Assembly (NCBI GenBank): GCA_015689685.1
Contig: WVSL01000002.1
Coordinates: 124,001 to 188,000, forward strand
DNA: 64,000 nucleotides
Origin: Rhodobacterales bacterium HKCCE2091
GTDB taxonomy: Bacteria; Pseudomonadota; Alphaproteobacteria; Rhodobacterales; Rhodobacteraceae
Reading direction: 5' to 3'
Within the stretch, counting starts at the first letter, position 1. The number at the start of each line of letters is the position of its first letter. Position numbers and translations under genes: made by a program. A model generated the notes under the pieces. It was not told the DNA's origin. It was given only the letters and a program-made list of their open reading frames with translations, and did no database searches. Positions 17,128-26,324 of the stretch are shown one piece after another.

Positions 17128-18612
17128 ATGGCCAACAGGGATTTCGAGGCGAAACACCTCGAGACGCTGGACAGGGACCTGGGCAGGTTGTCCAACCTCG
17201 AACAGGCCGCCGCCTATGTCGGCCGACCGGTCGTCGGCATCGGCATCGCCTTCTTCTTCATGGTCGCCGCCGGGCTCGTCGCCACCCTGGTCCTGAGCGA
17301 CACCGGCAATCCCATCGTGATCGTGCTCGCGGCCGCGTTCGGGGCCTACATGGCGCTGAACATCGGTGCGAACGACGTGGCCAACAACATGGGGCCCGCC
17401 GTAGGCGCGAATGCCCTGACCATGAGCGGCGCCATCGCCATCGCGGCGGTGTTCGAAAGCGCAGGCGCCCTGATCGCGGGCGGCGACGTGGTCTCGACCA
17501 TCGCCAAGGGCATCATCGCGCCGGCCGACATCGGCTCCGTCGACGTGTTCATCTGGGCGATGATGGCGGCGCTGCTGGCCTCCGCGCTGTGGGTCAACCT
17601 CGCGACCTGGCTCGGCGCGCCGGTCTCGACCACCCATTCCGTCGTCGGGGGCGTCATGGGCGCTGGCATCGCGGCGGCGGGTTTCGCCGCGGTGAACTGG
17701 GGCCAGATGGGCCTGATCGCGGCAAGCTGGGTCGTCTCGCCCCTGATGGGCGGGATCATCGCGGCCGGGTTCCTGTGGTTCATCAAGGCCCGCATCGTCT
17801 ACCGCGACGACAAGATCGCGGCGGCCCGGCGGTGGGTTCCGGTCCTGATCGGGATCATGGCCGGGGCGTTCGCGGCCTACCTCGCGCTGAAGGGGCTGTC
17901 GCACCTCGTGGACATCGACCTGGGCCGGGCTCTTGCGGTCGGGCTCGCCGTGGGCATCGCGTCGTGGCTCCTGACGATCCCGGTGATCCGGCGGCAGTCG
18001 CGCGGGCTGGAGAACCGGAACAAGTCGCTCAAGGTGCTGTTCGGCATCCCGCTCATCGTGTCGGCGGCGCTGCTCAGCTTCGCCCACGGCGCGAACGACG
18101 TGGCCAACGCGGTCGGCCCGCTCGCGGCCATCGTCCAGGCCTCGGAGACCGGCAGCTTCGACCAGGCCTTCGGCATCCCGCCCTGGGTGATGATGATCGG
18201 TGCCTTCGGCATCGCCTTCGGCCTGTTCCTGTTCGGCCCCCGCCTGATCCGGATCGTCGGCAGCGAGATCACCAAGCTGAACCCGATGCGGGCCTACTGC
18301 GTCGCCCTGTCGGCGGCGATCACGGTGATCGTGGCAAGCTGGCTCGGCCTGCCGGTCAGTTCGACCCACATCGCGGTCGGGGCGGTGTTCGGCGTCGGCT
18401 TTTTCCGCGAATGGCACACGAGCCGGCGGCTGAAGGAGGCGCGGCTCGCCCTGCCTGATCCCCCGCGCCTGCCGACCGAGGAACGGCGGCGGCGCAAGCT
18501 GGTGCGCCGGTCGCACTTCATGACCATCGCGGCCGCCTGGGTCGTGACCGTGCCCGCGGCGGCGCTTCTGTCGGCGCTCCTGTTCCTCGCCATCCACGCC
18601 ATCGCGGGCTGA
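17128..18612 (+). CDS. PiT family inorganic phosphate transporter
   Basis: The 494-residue membrane protein has two inverted PiT signature repeats, GANDVANNMGPAVGA near residues 74-88 and HGANDVANAVGPLAA near 322-336, on about ten to twelve helices. PiT proteins are low-affinity, proton-driven importers of metal-phosphate. The N-terminal 40 residues are hydrophilic, as in longer PiT members. GGGAGGAGG precedes the start. No PhoU-like (DUF47) gene is adjacent. Confidence 0.92.
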   Translation: MANRDFEAKHLETLDRDLGRLSNLEQAAAYVGRPVVGIGIAFFFMVAAGLVATLVLSDTGNPIVIVLAAAFGAYMALNIGANDVANNMGPAVGANALTMSGAIAIAAVFESAGALIAGGDVVSTIAKGIIAPADIGSVDVFIWAMMAALLASALWVNLATWLGAPVSTTHSVVGGVMGAGIAAAGFAAVNWGQMGLIAASWVVSPLMGGIIAAGFLWFIKARIVYRDDKIAAARRWVPVLIGIMAGAFAAYLALKGLSHLVDIDLGRALAVGLAVGIASWLLTIPVIRRQSRGLENRNKSLKVLFGIPLIVSAALLSFAHGANDVANAVGPLAAIVQASETGSFDQAFGIPPWVMMIGAFGIAFGLFLFGPRLIRIVGSEITKLNPMRAYCVALSAAITVIVASWLGLPVSSTHIAVGAVFGVGFFREWHTSRRLKEARLALPDPPRLPTEERRRRKLVRRSHFMTIAAAWVVTVPAAALLSALLFLAIHAIAG

Positions 18613-18627
18613 CCCCGCCGGCGTCGG

Positions 18628-19533
18628 TCAGGCAGGCCGGTCGCGCAGCCACCGCGCGGCGGCGATCCCGGCGGTGGCGCCGTCGCCCGCCGCGGTGGCG
18701 AGCCAGTTGCGGGACCCGGTCCGCACGTCCCCCGCCGCCCAGAGCCCCGGCAGCGACGTCGCCATCGACAGGTCCACCACGACCCGGCCCGCGTCGTCGA
18801 GCGGAACCGCGTCGCCCAGGGGCGCGGTGTTGGCCATGAGGCCGACGAAGGGGAAGAGCCCCGCTGCCTCCAGCGTCTCGCCCTTGACCCGCACGGCCGC
18901 GAGGGTGTCGTCGCCGACCAGCTCGGCGATTTCCGCGTCCGGCCAGATCTCGATGTTCGCGACGCCGTTCAGGCGGGCAGCGAGTGCGGCCTGCGCCTCC
19001 AGCCGCGGGCCGCGATGGACGATGGTGACCCGGCCGACAATCCCGGCCAGCGCCAGCGCCTCCTGCGCCGCGCTGTCGCCACCCCCGGCGACGACGACAT
19101 GCCCTCCGCGGAAGAACGGCCCGTCGCAGGAGGCACAGGTGGAAATCCCGCGCCCCCGAAGCGCGTCTTCCCGGTCGAGACCGAGGGGCTTCAGCGCCGA
19201 GCCCGCCGCCCAGATCACCGCCCGCGCGGTGTGGCCGTCGCCATCCGTCGCGACGGTCCAGGTCTCTCCGTCTCGCGTGACGGCGGTCACCTCGCCCAGG
19301 CCCAGTTCCGCGCCCGCGGCTTCCGCCTGTTCCATCAGCGCGGGGCCGAGCTCGATACCGGAAATGCCGTCGGGAAAGCCGGGGAAGTTCTCGATATGCT
19401 CGATGTTCACCACCTGCCCGCCAACCCCGAGCCGGTCGATCACCAGGACGGACACGCCTTGCGCGGCGGCCGCCATCGCGGCCGTCAGCCCCGCGACGCC
19501 CGCGCCGACCACGATCAGGTCATGATCCGCCAT
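18628..19533 (-). CDS. Thioredoxin-reductase-like FAD oxidoreductase
   Basis: The 301-residue flavoprotein has the thioredoxin reductase layout: FAD-binding VVGAGVAGLTAA near residues 8-19, redox motif CASC at 133-136 (CATC in most TrxB), NADPH-binding GGGDSAAQEA near 155-164, and a C-terminal GLWAAGDVR FAD motif. It should transfer electrons from NAD(P)H to a disulfide partner. It starts only 3 bases after the UGSC-family gene, so that protein, with its CSTC motif, is the natural candidate partner. It is the last gene of the 18.6-27.4 kb operon and is unlikely to be the housekeeping thioredoxin reductase. Confidence 0.85.
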   Translation of the reverse strand: MADHDLIVVGAGVAGLTAAMAAAAQGVSVLVIDRLGVGGQVVNIEHIENFPGFPDGISGIELGPALMEQAEAAGAELGLGEVTAVTRDGETWTVATDGDGHTARAVIWAAGSALKPLGLDREDALRGRGISTCASCDGPFFRGGHVVVAGGGDSAAQEALALAGIVGRVTIVHRGPRLEAQAALAARLNGVANIEIWPDAEIAELVGDDTLAAVRVKGETLEAAGLFPFVGLMANTAPLGDAVPLDDAGRVVVDLSMATSLPGLWAAGDVRTGSRNWLATAAGDGATAGIAAARWLRDRPA

Positions 19534-19536
19534 GCC

Positions 19537-21195
19537 CTACCGCCACGCGTCGATCGAGAACGTGCCGCGCGGGCGGGCGCCGTAGATCTGCCAGTAGCCG
19601 TTGGCCTCGCCGCCGGTCACCACGACGTTGATCCGCTCCTTCAGGAAGATCGGGATCAGTTCGTCCGCGTCCGCCTTGAGCTTGGTCGCCAGGGGCTCCA
19701 CCCCGTAGGTCGCGTGCGGGTAGACGTAGTTCTGGACCAGTTGCAGGTCCCAGAACCGCCCTGCCGGCATCCGCGCGGTGTCGTGGATCCAGTCGATCAG
19801 CTTTTCCTTGGTGTCGAACCCGCCGCGGTCGACGAACTGCCGGGCGCAGATCGGGTCGAGCACGAGGATCGGCGCGGTGATCTGGTCGGTGCCGAGCAGC
19901 ATGTCGCGGACGTGTTCCTGCCAGTGATGCTCACGCAGGCCGAGGCTGAAGGTCGTGGAACGGTTGCCGAAGAAGATCGAGACGGTGCTGTCCTCGGCCT
20001 TGTGGCCGTGCTGGACATGCAGCGGCTCCCACGGGGAGCGTTCCTCGTTCTCCGCGAAGGTCAGGTTGTTGTAGGTGTGGCCCGAGCCGAGCGAGCCCAT
20101 GAAGGTTTCGCCGGGGACGGACCCGCCCTGGAGGTTCTGGGACAGAAGCCCGTAGGCCCGCCCGATGGTGGCGTTGGCGTGGTTGTAGGGGCCAAGCGCG
20201 CCGATGCCGCAATTCATCCCGATCTCGTGCCGGATCGGGCCGTTGACCACCGCCATCGCCGCGCCCGAGGACGAGGTGGAGCCGCGCGCGGTGACGCCCG
20301 AGGCCGCGAGCGCGAGGATGACGGGGAAGTATTCCGGCCGCGCCCCGGCCATGACCGCGTTCACCGCGACCTTCTCCACCGTGTATTCCCATAGGCCCCG
20401 GTTCGTCGTCGGCTCCATCCGGCCCACGACCTCGTCGGGGCGGCGGGATGTGCCCTCCAGCATCGCCTCCACCCGCCGGTCGGTCGGGATCACGATGGGC
20501 AGGAAATCGGTCCAGCGGCGTTCGATGAAGGCGGCCTGAAGCTCCTCCTCCGTCCCGTCGAAATCAATCTCGCGCGGGGTGGATCGGTCGAATTTCAGCT
20601 TCGCAGCGTCGACCGCCGGGGCCTCGGTCAGCCCGCGGATCACCTCCTCCATCACGCCCGCACCGGTCAGCGGATCGGTGCCATCGACATAGGCGCGCAG
20701 CTCCGCCTCGGTCTTTCCCATGACGGGCTGCGGGACGAAGGCGAAGGGCAGTTGCGGCAACCCGCCCATCTTCGCCACCGACTTCACCACGCGGTCGAAT
20801 TTCTCGGTGTGCATGGCGACGGCGGGGGTGCCGTATTGCGTTTCCAGGGTGATCGCGTGGGTCGTGACGGCGGGCGCGCAGGTGGAGCAGTGGCCGACGC
20901 CGACGATGGCGACGCCGTTCTCCGCCCTGATGCGTTCCCACAACTCGGGGTCGTCGTCGGCATAGGTGCGGGCGAGTTGCACCAGTTCCGTCGCGGTCTC
21001 GGGCATGTTGTCCGCGAACCAGGCCGCGACCTGTTTCAGAAGCTCCGCGCTGTCGTCGAAACGGGTGTCGACGAGGAACACCTTGCGGCCCGACAGCCCG
21101 CCCTTTCGCTCGGCGGCCTGTTTCGCGGTCACTTTCGGCGGGTAGCCGACGGGGTTCAGGACGGTTTCCGTGCGGGGCTGGCTTTCATCGAGCAT
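19537..21195 (-). CDS. UGSC-family (seleno)protein homologue, cysteine form
   Basis: The 552-residue protein has an N-terminal domain of about 220 residues with VGVGHCSTCAP; CSTC lies at residues 103-106. I recognise this as the UGSC-type domain, in which some relatives carry selenocysteine in a U-G-S-C motif. Here the first residue is a TGC-coded cysteine. The C-terminal domain (about 230-552) is less familiar; it includes RGSTSSSGAAMAVVNGP, a conserved GMNCGIGALGP (Cys329) and GSLGSGHTYNN. The likely role is a thiol-based redox enzyme fed by the TrxR-like protein 3 bases downstream. The reaction is unknown. It overlaps the GFA gene by 11 bases. Confidence 0.7.
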   Translation of the reverse strand: MLDESQPRTETVLNPVGYPPKVTAKQAAERKGGLSGRKVFLVDTRFDDSAELLKQVAAWFADNMPETATELVQLARTYADDDPELWERIRAENGVAIVGVGHCSTCAPAVTTHAITLETQYGTPAVAMHTEKFDRVVKSVAKMGGLPQLPFAFVPQPVMGKTEAELRAYVDGTDPLTGAGVMEEVIRGLTEAPAVDAAKLKFDRSTPREIDFDGTEEELQAAFIERRWTDFLPIVIPTDRRVEAMLEGTSRRPDEVVGRMEPTTNRGLWEYTVEKVAVNAVMAGARPEYFPVILALAASGVTARGSTSSSGAAMAVVNGPIRHEIGMNCGIGALGPYNHANATIGRAYGLLSQNLQGGSVPGETFMGSLGSGHTYNNLTFAENEERSPWEPLHVQHGHKAEDSTVSIFFGNRSTTFSLGLREHHWQEHVRDMLLGTDQITAPILVLDPICARQFVDRGGFDTKEKLIDWIHDTARMPAGRFWDLQLVQNYVYPHATYGVEPLATKLKADADELIPIFLKERINVVVTGGEANGYWQIYGARPRGTFSIDAWR

Positions 21196-21691
21196 CGGGG
21201 TCTCCTTCGGTCGCCCCGGCCGCGAGCATCTCGCTCCAACGGCGGTGCAGTTCCGGCATGTCCGGCACGTCGGGGTAGTCGAGTTCGCCTTCCGCCGCGC
21301 CCTGCACCCAGGCCGCGCGGGAGGCGGTGAAGATGTGGCCCGCCGGGCGGATCCACGTCGGGTCGTCGAGCGTGCCGGGCTTCACCACGATCACCGGGCG
21401 GCCCTCGATCTGGTGGGTGATGCGGGTGCCGCATCCGGTGCAGAAGGTGTGCGTCGCGGGCCGGCCCGATCCGCCGGTCGCGGACAGGCGCGCGGTCGGG
21501 CCGTCGAGTTCCACCCCGCCGTCGGGCACCTGAAGCGACATCCCGAAGGCACTGCCCGATTGCCTGCGGCAGGCGGAGCAATGGCAGGTGTAGCAGGTGA
21601 CGGGCGCCGCCGTGATCCGGTAGCGCACGGCCCCGCACTGGCAGCCGCCGGTCAGCGGCAGGGGCGGCAGGGTGACGGGTGCCACGGTCAT
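21185..21691 (-). CDS. GFA family zinc-binding protein
   Basis: The 168-residue protein has the glutathione-dependent formaldehyde-activating (GFA) zinc pattern: GGCQCGAVRY near the N-terminus, CYTCHCSACRRQSG, and CTGCG in the middle. These cysteines bind two zinc ions in family members. Members can form S-(hydroxymethyl)glutathione, but many have untested functions. The start at 21691 overlaps the Rieske gene by four bases; an open frame upstream is an arginine-rich extension. Its place inside a redox/catabolic operon suggests handling of a thiol adduct or aldehyde. Confidence 0.85.
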   Translation of the reverse strand: MTVAPVTLPPLPLTGGCQCGAVRYRITAAPVTCYTCHCSACRRQSGSAFGMSLQVPDGGVELDGPTARLSATGGSGRPATHTFCTGCGTRITHQIEGRPVIVVKPGTLDDPTWIRPAGHIFTASRAAWVQGAAEGELDYPDVPDMPELHRRWSEMLAAGATEGDPDAR

Positions 21692-22101
21692 ATCGTCAGC
21701 ACCAGCATCGCGCCCTCGGCCGCGACCTCGAAGGTCTCGACCGAGTACGGGCCGGCCACGCGGCCATCGGGGCCCTCCATCGCGACCTCGAAGGATTTCA
21801 CCCGCACGCGGTTGGGGTCGCAATAGCTGCGCCCGGTGTCGAGGTCGAATTCCCAGCCGTGCCAGGGGCAGCGGACCATCACCTTGTCCTCGACCACTGT
21901 GAATTCTCCCGGGCCCTCCGCGTCCACGAAGCGGGCGACGATTCCGCGGCAGAGATCCGCGCCCTCGTGCGGGCAGCGGTTGGTGACAGCGCGGTAGCCG
22001 GTGCCGGTGTTGAACACGGCGATGTCGCGGCCTTCGACCTCGACCCGCTTGGATTTCCCCGGCGCGATCTCGTCGGCGCGCGCGATGACGTGACGGCCCA
22101 T
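21688..22101 (-). CDS. Rieske [2Fe-2S] ferredoxin
   Basis: The 137-residue protein has a Rieske domain with CPHEGADL (Cys43, His45) and CPWHGWEF (Cys78, His81), the two-Cys/two-His ligand set. It has no catalytic iron domain and no signal peptide, so it is a cytoplasmic electron carrier or an assimilatory-type subunit. The tail (about 100-137) is extra beta sequence. It is 4 bases downstream of an amidohydrolase gene and overlaps the GFA gene. Its oxygenase partner is not in this operon. Confidence 0.88.
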   Translation of the reverse strand: MGRHVIARADEIAPGKSKRVEVEGRDIAVFNTGTGYRAVTNRCPHEGADLCRGIVARFVDAEGPGEFTVVEDKVMVRCPWHGWEFDLDTGRSYCDPNRVRVKSFEVAMEGPDGRVAGPYSVETFEVAAEGAMLVLTI

Positions 22102-22105
22102 GCGC

Positions 22106-23200
22106 CTACAGCCCGTACACGGCGGCGGCGTTGCCGCGCATGATCGCCTGCATCTCGGCCTCCGACAGCCCGACCTTGAACGTGCGTTCGGGGTGGTCGA
22201 AATCCCAGTGCGGGTAGTCGGTCGAGAACATCAGCCGGTCGATGCCGATCCAGTCGAGCAGCGGGCGGACGTGCTTGGGGTTCGGCGGCTCCTCCACCGG
22301 CTGCGTGGTGACCCAGACGTTGCGGCGGACATAGTCGGAGGGCGTCATCTTCACATGCGGCACCTCGCCCCGCATCTCCTCCCATTCCCGGTCCATCCGC
22401 CACATGAGCGGCGCGAGCCAGGCGAATCCGCCCTCGACCAGCACCAGCTTCAGTTTCGGAAAGCGCTCGAACACGCCTTCGAAGATCATGGAAATCAGGA
22501 CGGTCTGGGCGACATGTGCGAAGGAGTAGTGCTCCTCGACGTAGAAGCTGGCCCAACCCGACGCGGTGTTGGCGCGCTGGCCATAGGCGGCGGAGTGCAC
22601 TCCAACGGGCAGGTCCAGCGCCTCGCAGGCCTCCCAGATCGGCCAGTAGCGACGGCGGCCGGCGGGTTCGAGGCTTTTCGGGACGAAGGCGACCTGCACG
22701 AAACGGTCGTCGGACTTCCGGTCCTCGATCTCCTTCACGGCGAGGCCCGCGTCCTCCTGCGGCACGCAGATGCCGCCTTTCAGGCGCGGATCGGGGCCGC
22801 ACCACTTGTCGATCTGCCAGTCGTTGTAGGCGGCGCAGACCGCCGCCCCCATCTCGATGTTCATCAGGGACGGCCCGGCGTTCAGCGCGTGCAACAGCCC
22901 GACCTCGATCCCGAGCGGGTCGAGGTGCTGTTCCTGCATGAAGGCGAGGTCCGACGCGGCGGGGCCGCCGCCCGGCGGGTAGCTGTCCTGCCGCATTCCG
23001 TTGCCCATGCGCGGGTAAGGCAGCGCGGCGTAGAACGGGTTCGGCGAGCGCAGGCCGTAGTCCTCGATGTGGTCGCGCCAGCGCAGCGGCAGGAACGGCA
23101 GGATCTCGGCCGGGTTCGACAGCGACGGGTGGATGTCGCAGTCGATGACGCCGAGCTTGGCGTCGGATTTCGTGTCCTTCTCCAGAACGGCGGTCGTCAT
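22106..23200 (-). CDS. Amidohydrolase family 2 protein
   Basis: The 364-residue protein is a TIM-barrel metal-dependent hydrolase or decarboxylase. It begins with GVIDCDIHP, the metal-binding D-x-H strand of amidohydrolase family 2 (ACMSD-like), and has a late STDYPHWD motif with the conserved Asp. Relatives include 6-methylsalicylate and carboxyvanillate decarboxylases and various hydrolases. The ATG at 23200 precedes recognisable sequence directly. It is one base from its paralogue upstream. Both probably act on the compound imported by the TTT system. Confidence 0.87.
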   Translation of the reverse strand: MTTAVLEKDTKSDAKLGVIDCDIHPSLSNPAEILPFLPLRWRDHIEDYGLRSPNPFYAALPYPRMGNGMRQDSYPPGGGPAASDLAFMQEQHLDPLGIEVGLLHALNAGPSLMNIEMGAAVCAAYNDWQIDKWCGPDPRLKGGICVPQEDAGLAVKEIEDRKSDDRFVQVAFVPKSLEPAGRRRYWPIWEACEALDLPVGVHSAAYGQRANTASGWASFYVEEHYSFAHVAQTVLISMIFEGVFERFPKLKLVLVEGGFAWLAPLMWRMDREWEEMRGEVPHVKMTPSDYVRRNVWVTTQPVEEPPNPKHVRPLLDWIGIDRLMFSTDYPHWDFDHPERTFKVGLSEAEMQAIMRGNAAAVYGL

Positions 23201-23201
23201 G

Positions 23202-24266
23202 TCACACCTCCAGTCGCGGATAGGTTTCTTGCGGGTTCGTGCGGGCGAGCGCGGGGGCCAGGTCCTCCGGCAGCGCACGTGGCCAGGCCCCGGCGGGGCC
23301 GGCATGGGCATGGGGGTAGTCGCTGGAGTATAGCAGCATGTCCGGCGATCCGATCACGTCGACCAGCACCGGGTCCATGTCGGACGGGGCGTCGAACGGG
23401 CCGACGGTCAGGCGAAGCTGGCGTTCGAGGATCTTCTCGGGGCTTTCCCTGATCCACGGCGTCTCCACCCGCGCGCCGCGCCAGTCCTTCGCGACGCGCC
23501 AGGACATGCCGAAGATCCACGTCGCCCCGGTCCCCGCCATGACGATCTTCATGTCGGGAAACTCGGTCATCACGCCTTCTGAAAGCAAGCTCATGGTCTG
23601 CGACGCGGCGGCCTGCGCCATGTGGGTGCGTTCTTCTACAAGATAAGAGGGGAACCCGGCCTGCGTCGGCGCGTGGCGGTAGACGTTGCCGGACTGAATG
23701 CTCAGCGCAAACCCGGACTCCGCCGCCGCCCTGTAGATCGGCCAGTTGGCGCGCTGGCCCAATGGTCGCTCGCCCATCGCCAGCGCCACCACCGCGACGA
23801 AGCGCCTGTCGTCTGCGTGGCGACGGATCTCCTCCGCCGCGGCCTCGGGGTGCTGGAACGGCACCACCAGCGCGGCGCGCAGGCGCGGGTCGGCGTCAAG
23901 GTATTCGGCGGCCAGCCAGCGGTTCGTGGCCTGGCAGAAGGCATCGGCCATGTAGGGATCGTAAAGCGCCTGCGTCCCGTTCACGAGAGTCAGGATGGCC
24001 GCCGACAGCCCGTTCGGGTCGAGAAGCCCCGAAGCGATCTCCGCCGCCGTGCCGTTCGCCGCGCCCTCGCGCCGGTAGGGCGGCAGCGAGACCGGGTGGC
24101 CGGTCAGTTCCAGCCGGTCGATATTCCGGTAGGGCGCCTGTTCGCGCCAGTAGGCGTCGAAATAGGGCAGCAGGTCCGCCGTGACCGGAAGGCGCGGATG
24201 CACGTCGCAGTCGATCGCGCCAAGCCCGGCGATGGGTCCGATGGTGGGCGTGGCGTCGTCGAGCAT
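23202..24266 (-). CDS. Amidohydrolase family 2 protein (paralogue)
   Basis: The 354-residue protein shows the same pattern as its neighbour: GAIDCDVHP at residues about 15-23 and LLYSSDYPHAH near the C-terminus. Shared features include a PFYAALPYP or equivalent loop and a long insertion with LVEERTHMAQAAASQ. The ATG at 24266 has an AAGGGAGAC-like Shine-Dalgarno sequence. The pair arose by an old duplication and may form a heteromer or act in successive steps. Confidence 0.87.
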   Translation of the reverse strand: MLDDATPTIGPIAGLGAIDCDVHPRLPVTADLLPYFDAYWREQAPYRNIDRLELTGHPVSLPPYRREGAANGTAAEIASGLLDPNGLSAAILTLVNGTQALYDPYMADAFCQATNRWLAAEYLDADPRLRAALVVPFQHPEAAAEEIRRHADDRRFVAVVALAMGERPLGQRANWPIYRAAAESGFALSIQSGNVYRHAPTQAGFPSYLVEERTHMAQAAASQTMSLLSEGVMTEFPDMKIVMAGTGATWIFGMSWRVAKDWRGARVETPWIRESPEKILERQLRLTVGPFDAPSDMDPVLVDVIGSPDMLLYSSDYPHAHAGPAGAWPRALPEDLAPALARTNPQETYPRLEV

Positions 24267-24283
24267 GTCTGTCTCCCTTCGCG

Positions 24284-26254
24284 TCACAGGAAAAACGGCG
24301 GTTCGAACCGCGTGTGGAGCATCCGGTCGTAAAGCACGTAGAGCGTCAGCCAGATGCCGAAGGAGTAGGCCGTCGTGGGGATCAGCGAGTAGCGCCCCCA
24401 GAGCAGGATGAAGGACGCGGCGAAGCCAAGGACCGCAACGTAGGTGCCGACCCAGGGCGTGACCGCGACCATGACCGCGATCATGCTGAAGACGATGAAC
24501 TCGTCCCGGTTCTCGCGCAGGAAGGTGCCCACGGTGCCCCCTGCCCCGGGTTCGCCCGAAGCCGCGAAGTGCCGCAGCTTGGTGATGTCCGTGCCGAGGA
24601 CGAAGAGCATGGTCAGGAGGCCCATGCAGCCGATGAAGATCGGCGAGACGCGGGAAAGCGGCGTCCAGTCCTGCGCCATCCACACCGCGCCGCCGAACAG
24701 CACGCAAAGCCCGAGCGCCATCAGCATCGACAGCATCAGGCTGCCGCGGCTTTCCCGCGTGATCTCGATGTTGAAATCAGACAGGCGCTGGCGGGTCTGG
24801 CGCACCGCGAAGTAGAACACCACCGCCACGACCGCGAGCAGGATCAGGACCGTCGGCCGCTGCAGGACCTGCATCGGCGTGTAGCTCTGGTAGGTGATGG
24901 ACATGGCGTTTTCCATCACCGGGCCGAGAACGAAGCCGAGGATGAAGGGCGGGCGCGGCCAGCCCGAGATCTTCATCAGGTAGCCCAGGAGCCCCACGGA
25001 CAGGAGCACGATCCAGGTGAACATGGACGGCTGCCAGAGCCACGAGCCCATGAAGATGAACATGATGACGGCGGGGACGACGAGGTTGCCGTCGACGAAG
25101 GCCGCGCGCGCCACCTGCCTGCCCCACATTGCCAGCACCGCCGCGCCGATCAGGTTGGCGATGATGATGGTCCAGACCATCGAGAAGGTGACGTCGAGGT
25201 TGGTTTCCAGCATGTTCCGCCCCGGCGCGAAGCCGTGGATGGTCAGCGCGCCGAGCAGGATCGCCATCGCACCCGACCCGGGGATGCCGAAGGCCAGCGT
25301 CGGGATCAGCGAGCCGCCGAGCACGGCGTTGTTGGCCGCCTCGGGCGCGATCACGCCGCGGATGTCGCCCTTGCCGAAGTTCGACCTGTCCTTCGCGCTC
25401 TGCACCGCGTGGCCGTAGGCGATCCAGTCGACCACCGCCGATCCGATGCCGGGCAGCATCCCGATATAGACGCCGAGCAGCGAGCAGCGGATGGCGAGCC
25501 ACTTGTTCTTCAGCGCCTCGCGCAGCCCCTGCATCAGGCTGTCGTTCTCGGCCCGGCTGTCCTCGATATGCGCGATGGAGGTGCGGCGGGCCGCCAGCTC
25601 CATCATCTCGGGGATGCCGAAGAGCCCGAGGAAGATCGGCACCAGTGGCAGGCCGTCCAGAAGGTCGGGGTTGCCGAACCAGAAGCGTGGCGTCGAGGAC
25701 GAGACGGGATAACCGATCTGGCTGAGAAGAAGTCCGAAGGCCGCCGCACCGATGCCCTTCGACACCGCGTTCCCGCTGACCGCGCCGACCATGAGAAGGC
25801 CGAGCAGCGACAGCAGGAAGAATTCCGGCGAGCCGAACGCGAGGATGATCCAGAGCGCGATCGGAAGCGACAGCGCCATCGCGATCCCGCCGAGGACGCC
25901 GCCGAAGGCCGAGCAGACGAAGGCCGCGCCGAGCGCCGTCTGCGGCAGCCCGCGTTTCGCCATCTGGTGCCCGTCCAGCACCGTCGCCTGGCTCGCGATC
26001 GTGCCGGGGATGCCGAGCATCACCGAGGACACCGTGTCCGAGGTCGAGACCACCGCGAACAGGCCGAGCAGCATCGCGAGCGCGTGCGCGGGCTCCATCC
26101 CGAAGGTGAAGGGCAGAAGGATGACCATGCCGGTCACCCCGCCTAGACCCGGCACGATGCCGAGCCAGAGGCCGAGGATGATGCCGCCCATGAGGTACAG
26201 CAGACCCGGCCAGGACACGATCAGGGAGAGCCCGTCTAGGAAGCTCTGGAACAT
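24284..26254 (-). CDS. TTT transporter permease, TctA fused to TctB-like domain
   Basis: The 656-residue membrane protein has a TctA domain (about 1-500) with GIVPGLGGVTGM and LPGIGSAVVDWIAYGHA motifs. A second block of about 150 residues after it has four helices like the small TctB subunit. TctA and TctB are usually separate, and no separate tctB gene is present, so this is a single-chain membrane unit. It imports carboxylate-type substrates with the TctC protein using the ion gradient. The gene lies 70 bases after tctC. Confidence 0.88.
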   Translation of the reverse strand: MFQSFLDGLSLIVSWPGLLYLMGGIILGLWLGIVPGLGGVTGMVILLPFTFGMEPAHALAMLLGLFAVVSTSDTVSSVMLGIPGTIASQATVLDGHQMAKRGLPQTALGAAFVCSAFGGVLGGIAMALSLPIALWIILAFGSPEFFLLSLLGLLMVGAVSGNAVSKGIGAAAFGLLLSQIGYPVSSSTPRFWFGNPDLLDGLPLVPIFLGLFGIPEMMELAARRTSIAHIEDSRAENDSLMQGLREALKNKWLAIRCSLLGVYIGMLPGIGSAVVDWIAYGHAVQSAKDRSNFGKGDIRGVIAPEAANNAVLGGSLIPTLAFGIPGSGAMAILLGALTIHGFAPGRNMLETNLDVTFSMVWTIIIANLIGAAVLAMWGRQVARAAFVDGNLVVPAVIMFIFMGSWLWQPSMFTWIVLLSVGLLGYLMKISGWPRPPFILGFVLGPVMENAMSITYQSYTPMQVLQRPTVLILLAVVAVVFYFAVRQTRQRLSDFNIEITRESRGSLMLSMLMALGLCVLFGGAVWMAQDWTPLSRVSPIFIGCMGLLTMLFVLGTDITKLRHFAASGEPGAGGTVGTFLRENRDEFIVFSMIAVMVAVTPWVGTYVAVLGFAASFILLWGRYSLIPTTAYSFGIWLTLYVLYDRMLHTRFEPPFFL

Positions 26255-26324
26255 CTGGAACCTTCGTTGCGGGAGTGTGCCGCGATGGGACCGCGCCGGG
26301 AGGCGGCGCGGTCCCGGCGATGCG

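Noticed and set aside
20878-20889. Possible selenocysteine at the UGSC-like motif
   Set aside because: The first codon of the motif is TGC and not TGA, so this copy uses cysteine.
24314-26146. A 610-codon plus-strand open frame
   Set aside because: It is fully antisense to the TctA-TctB permease and has a His/Arg/Asp-rich, low-complexity composition.
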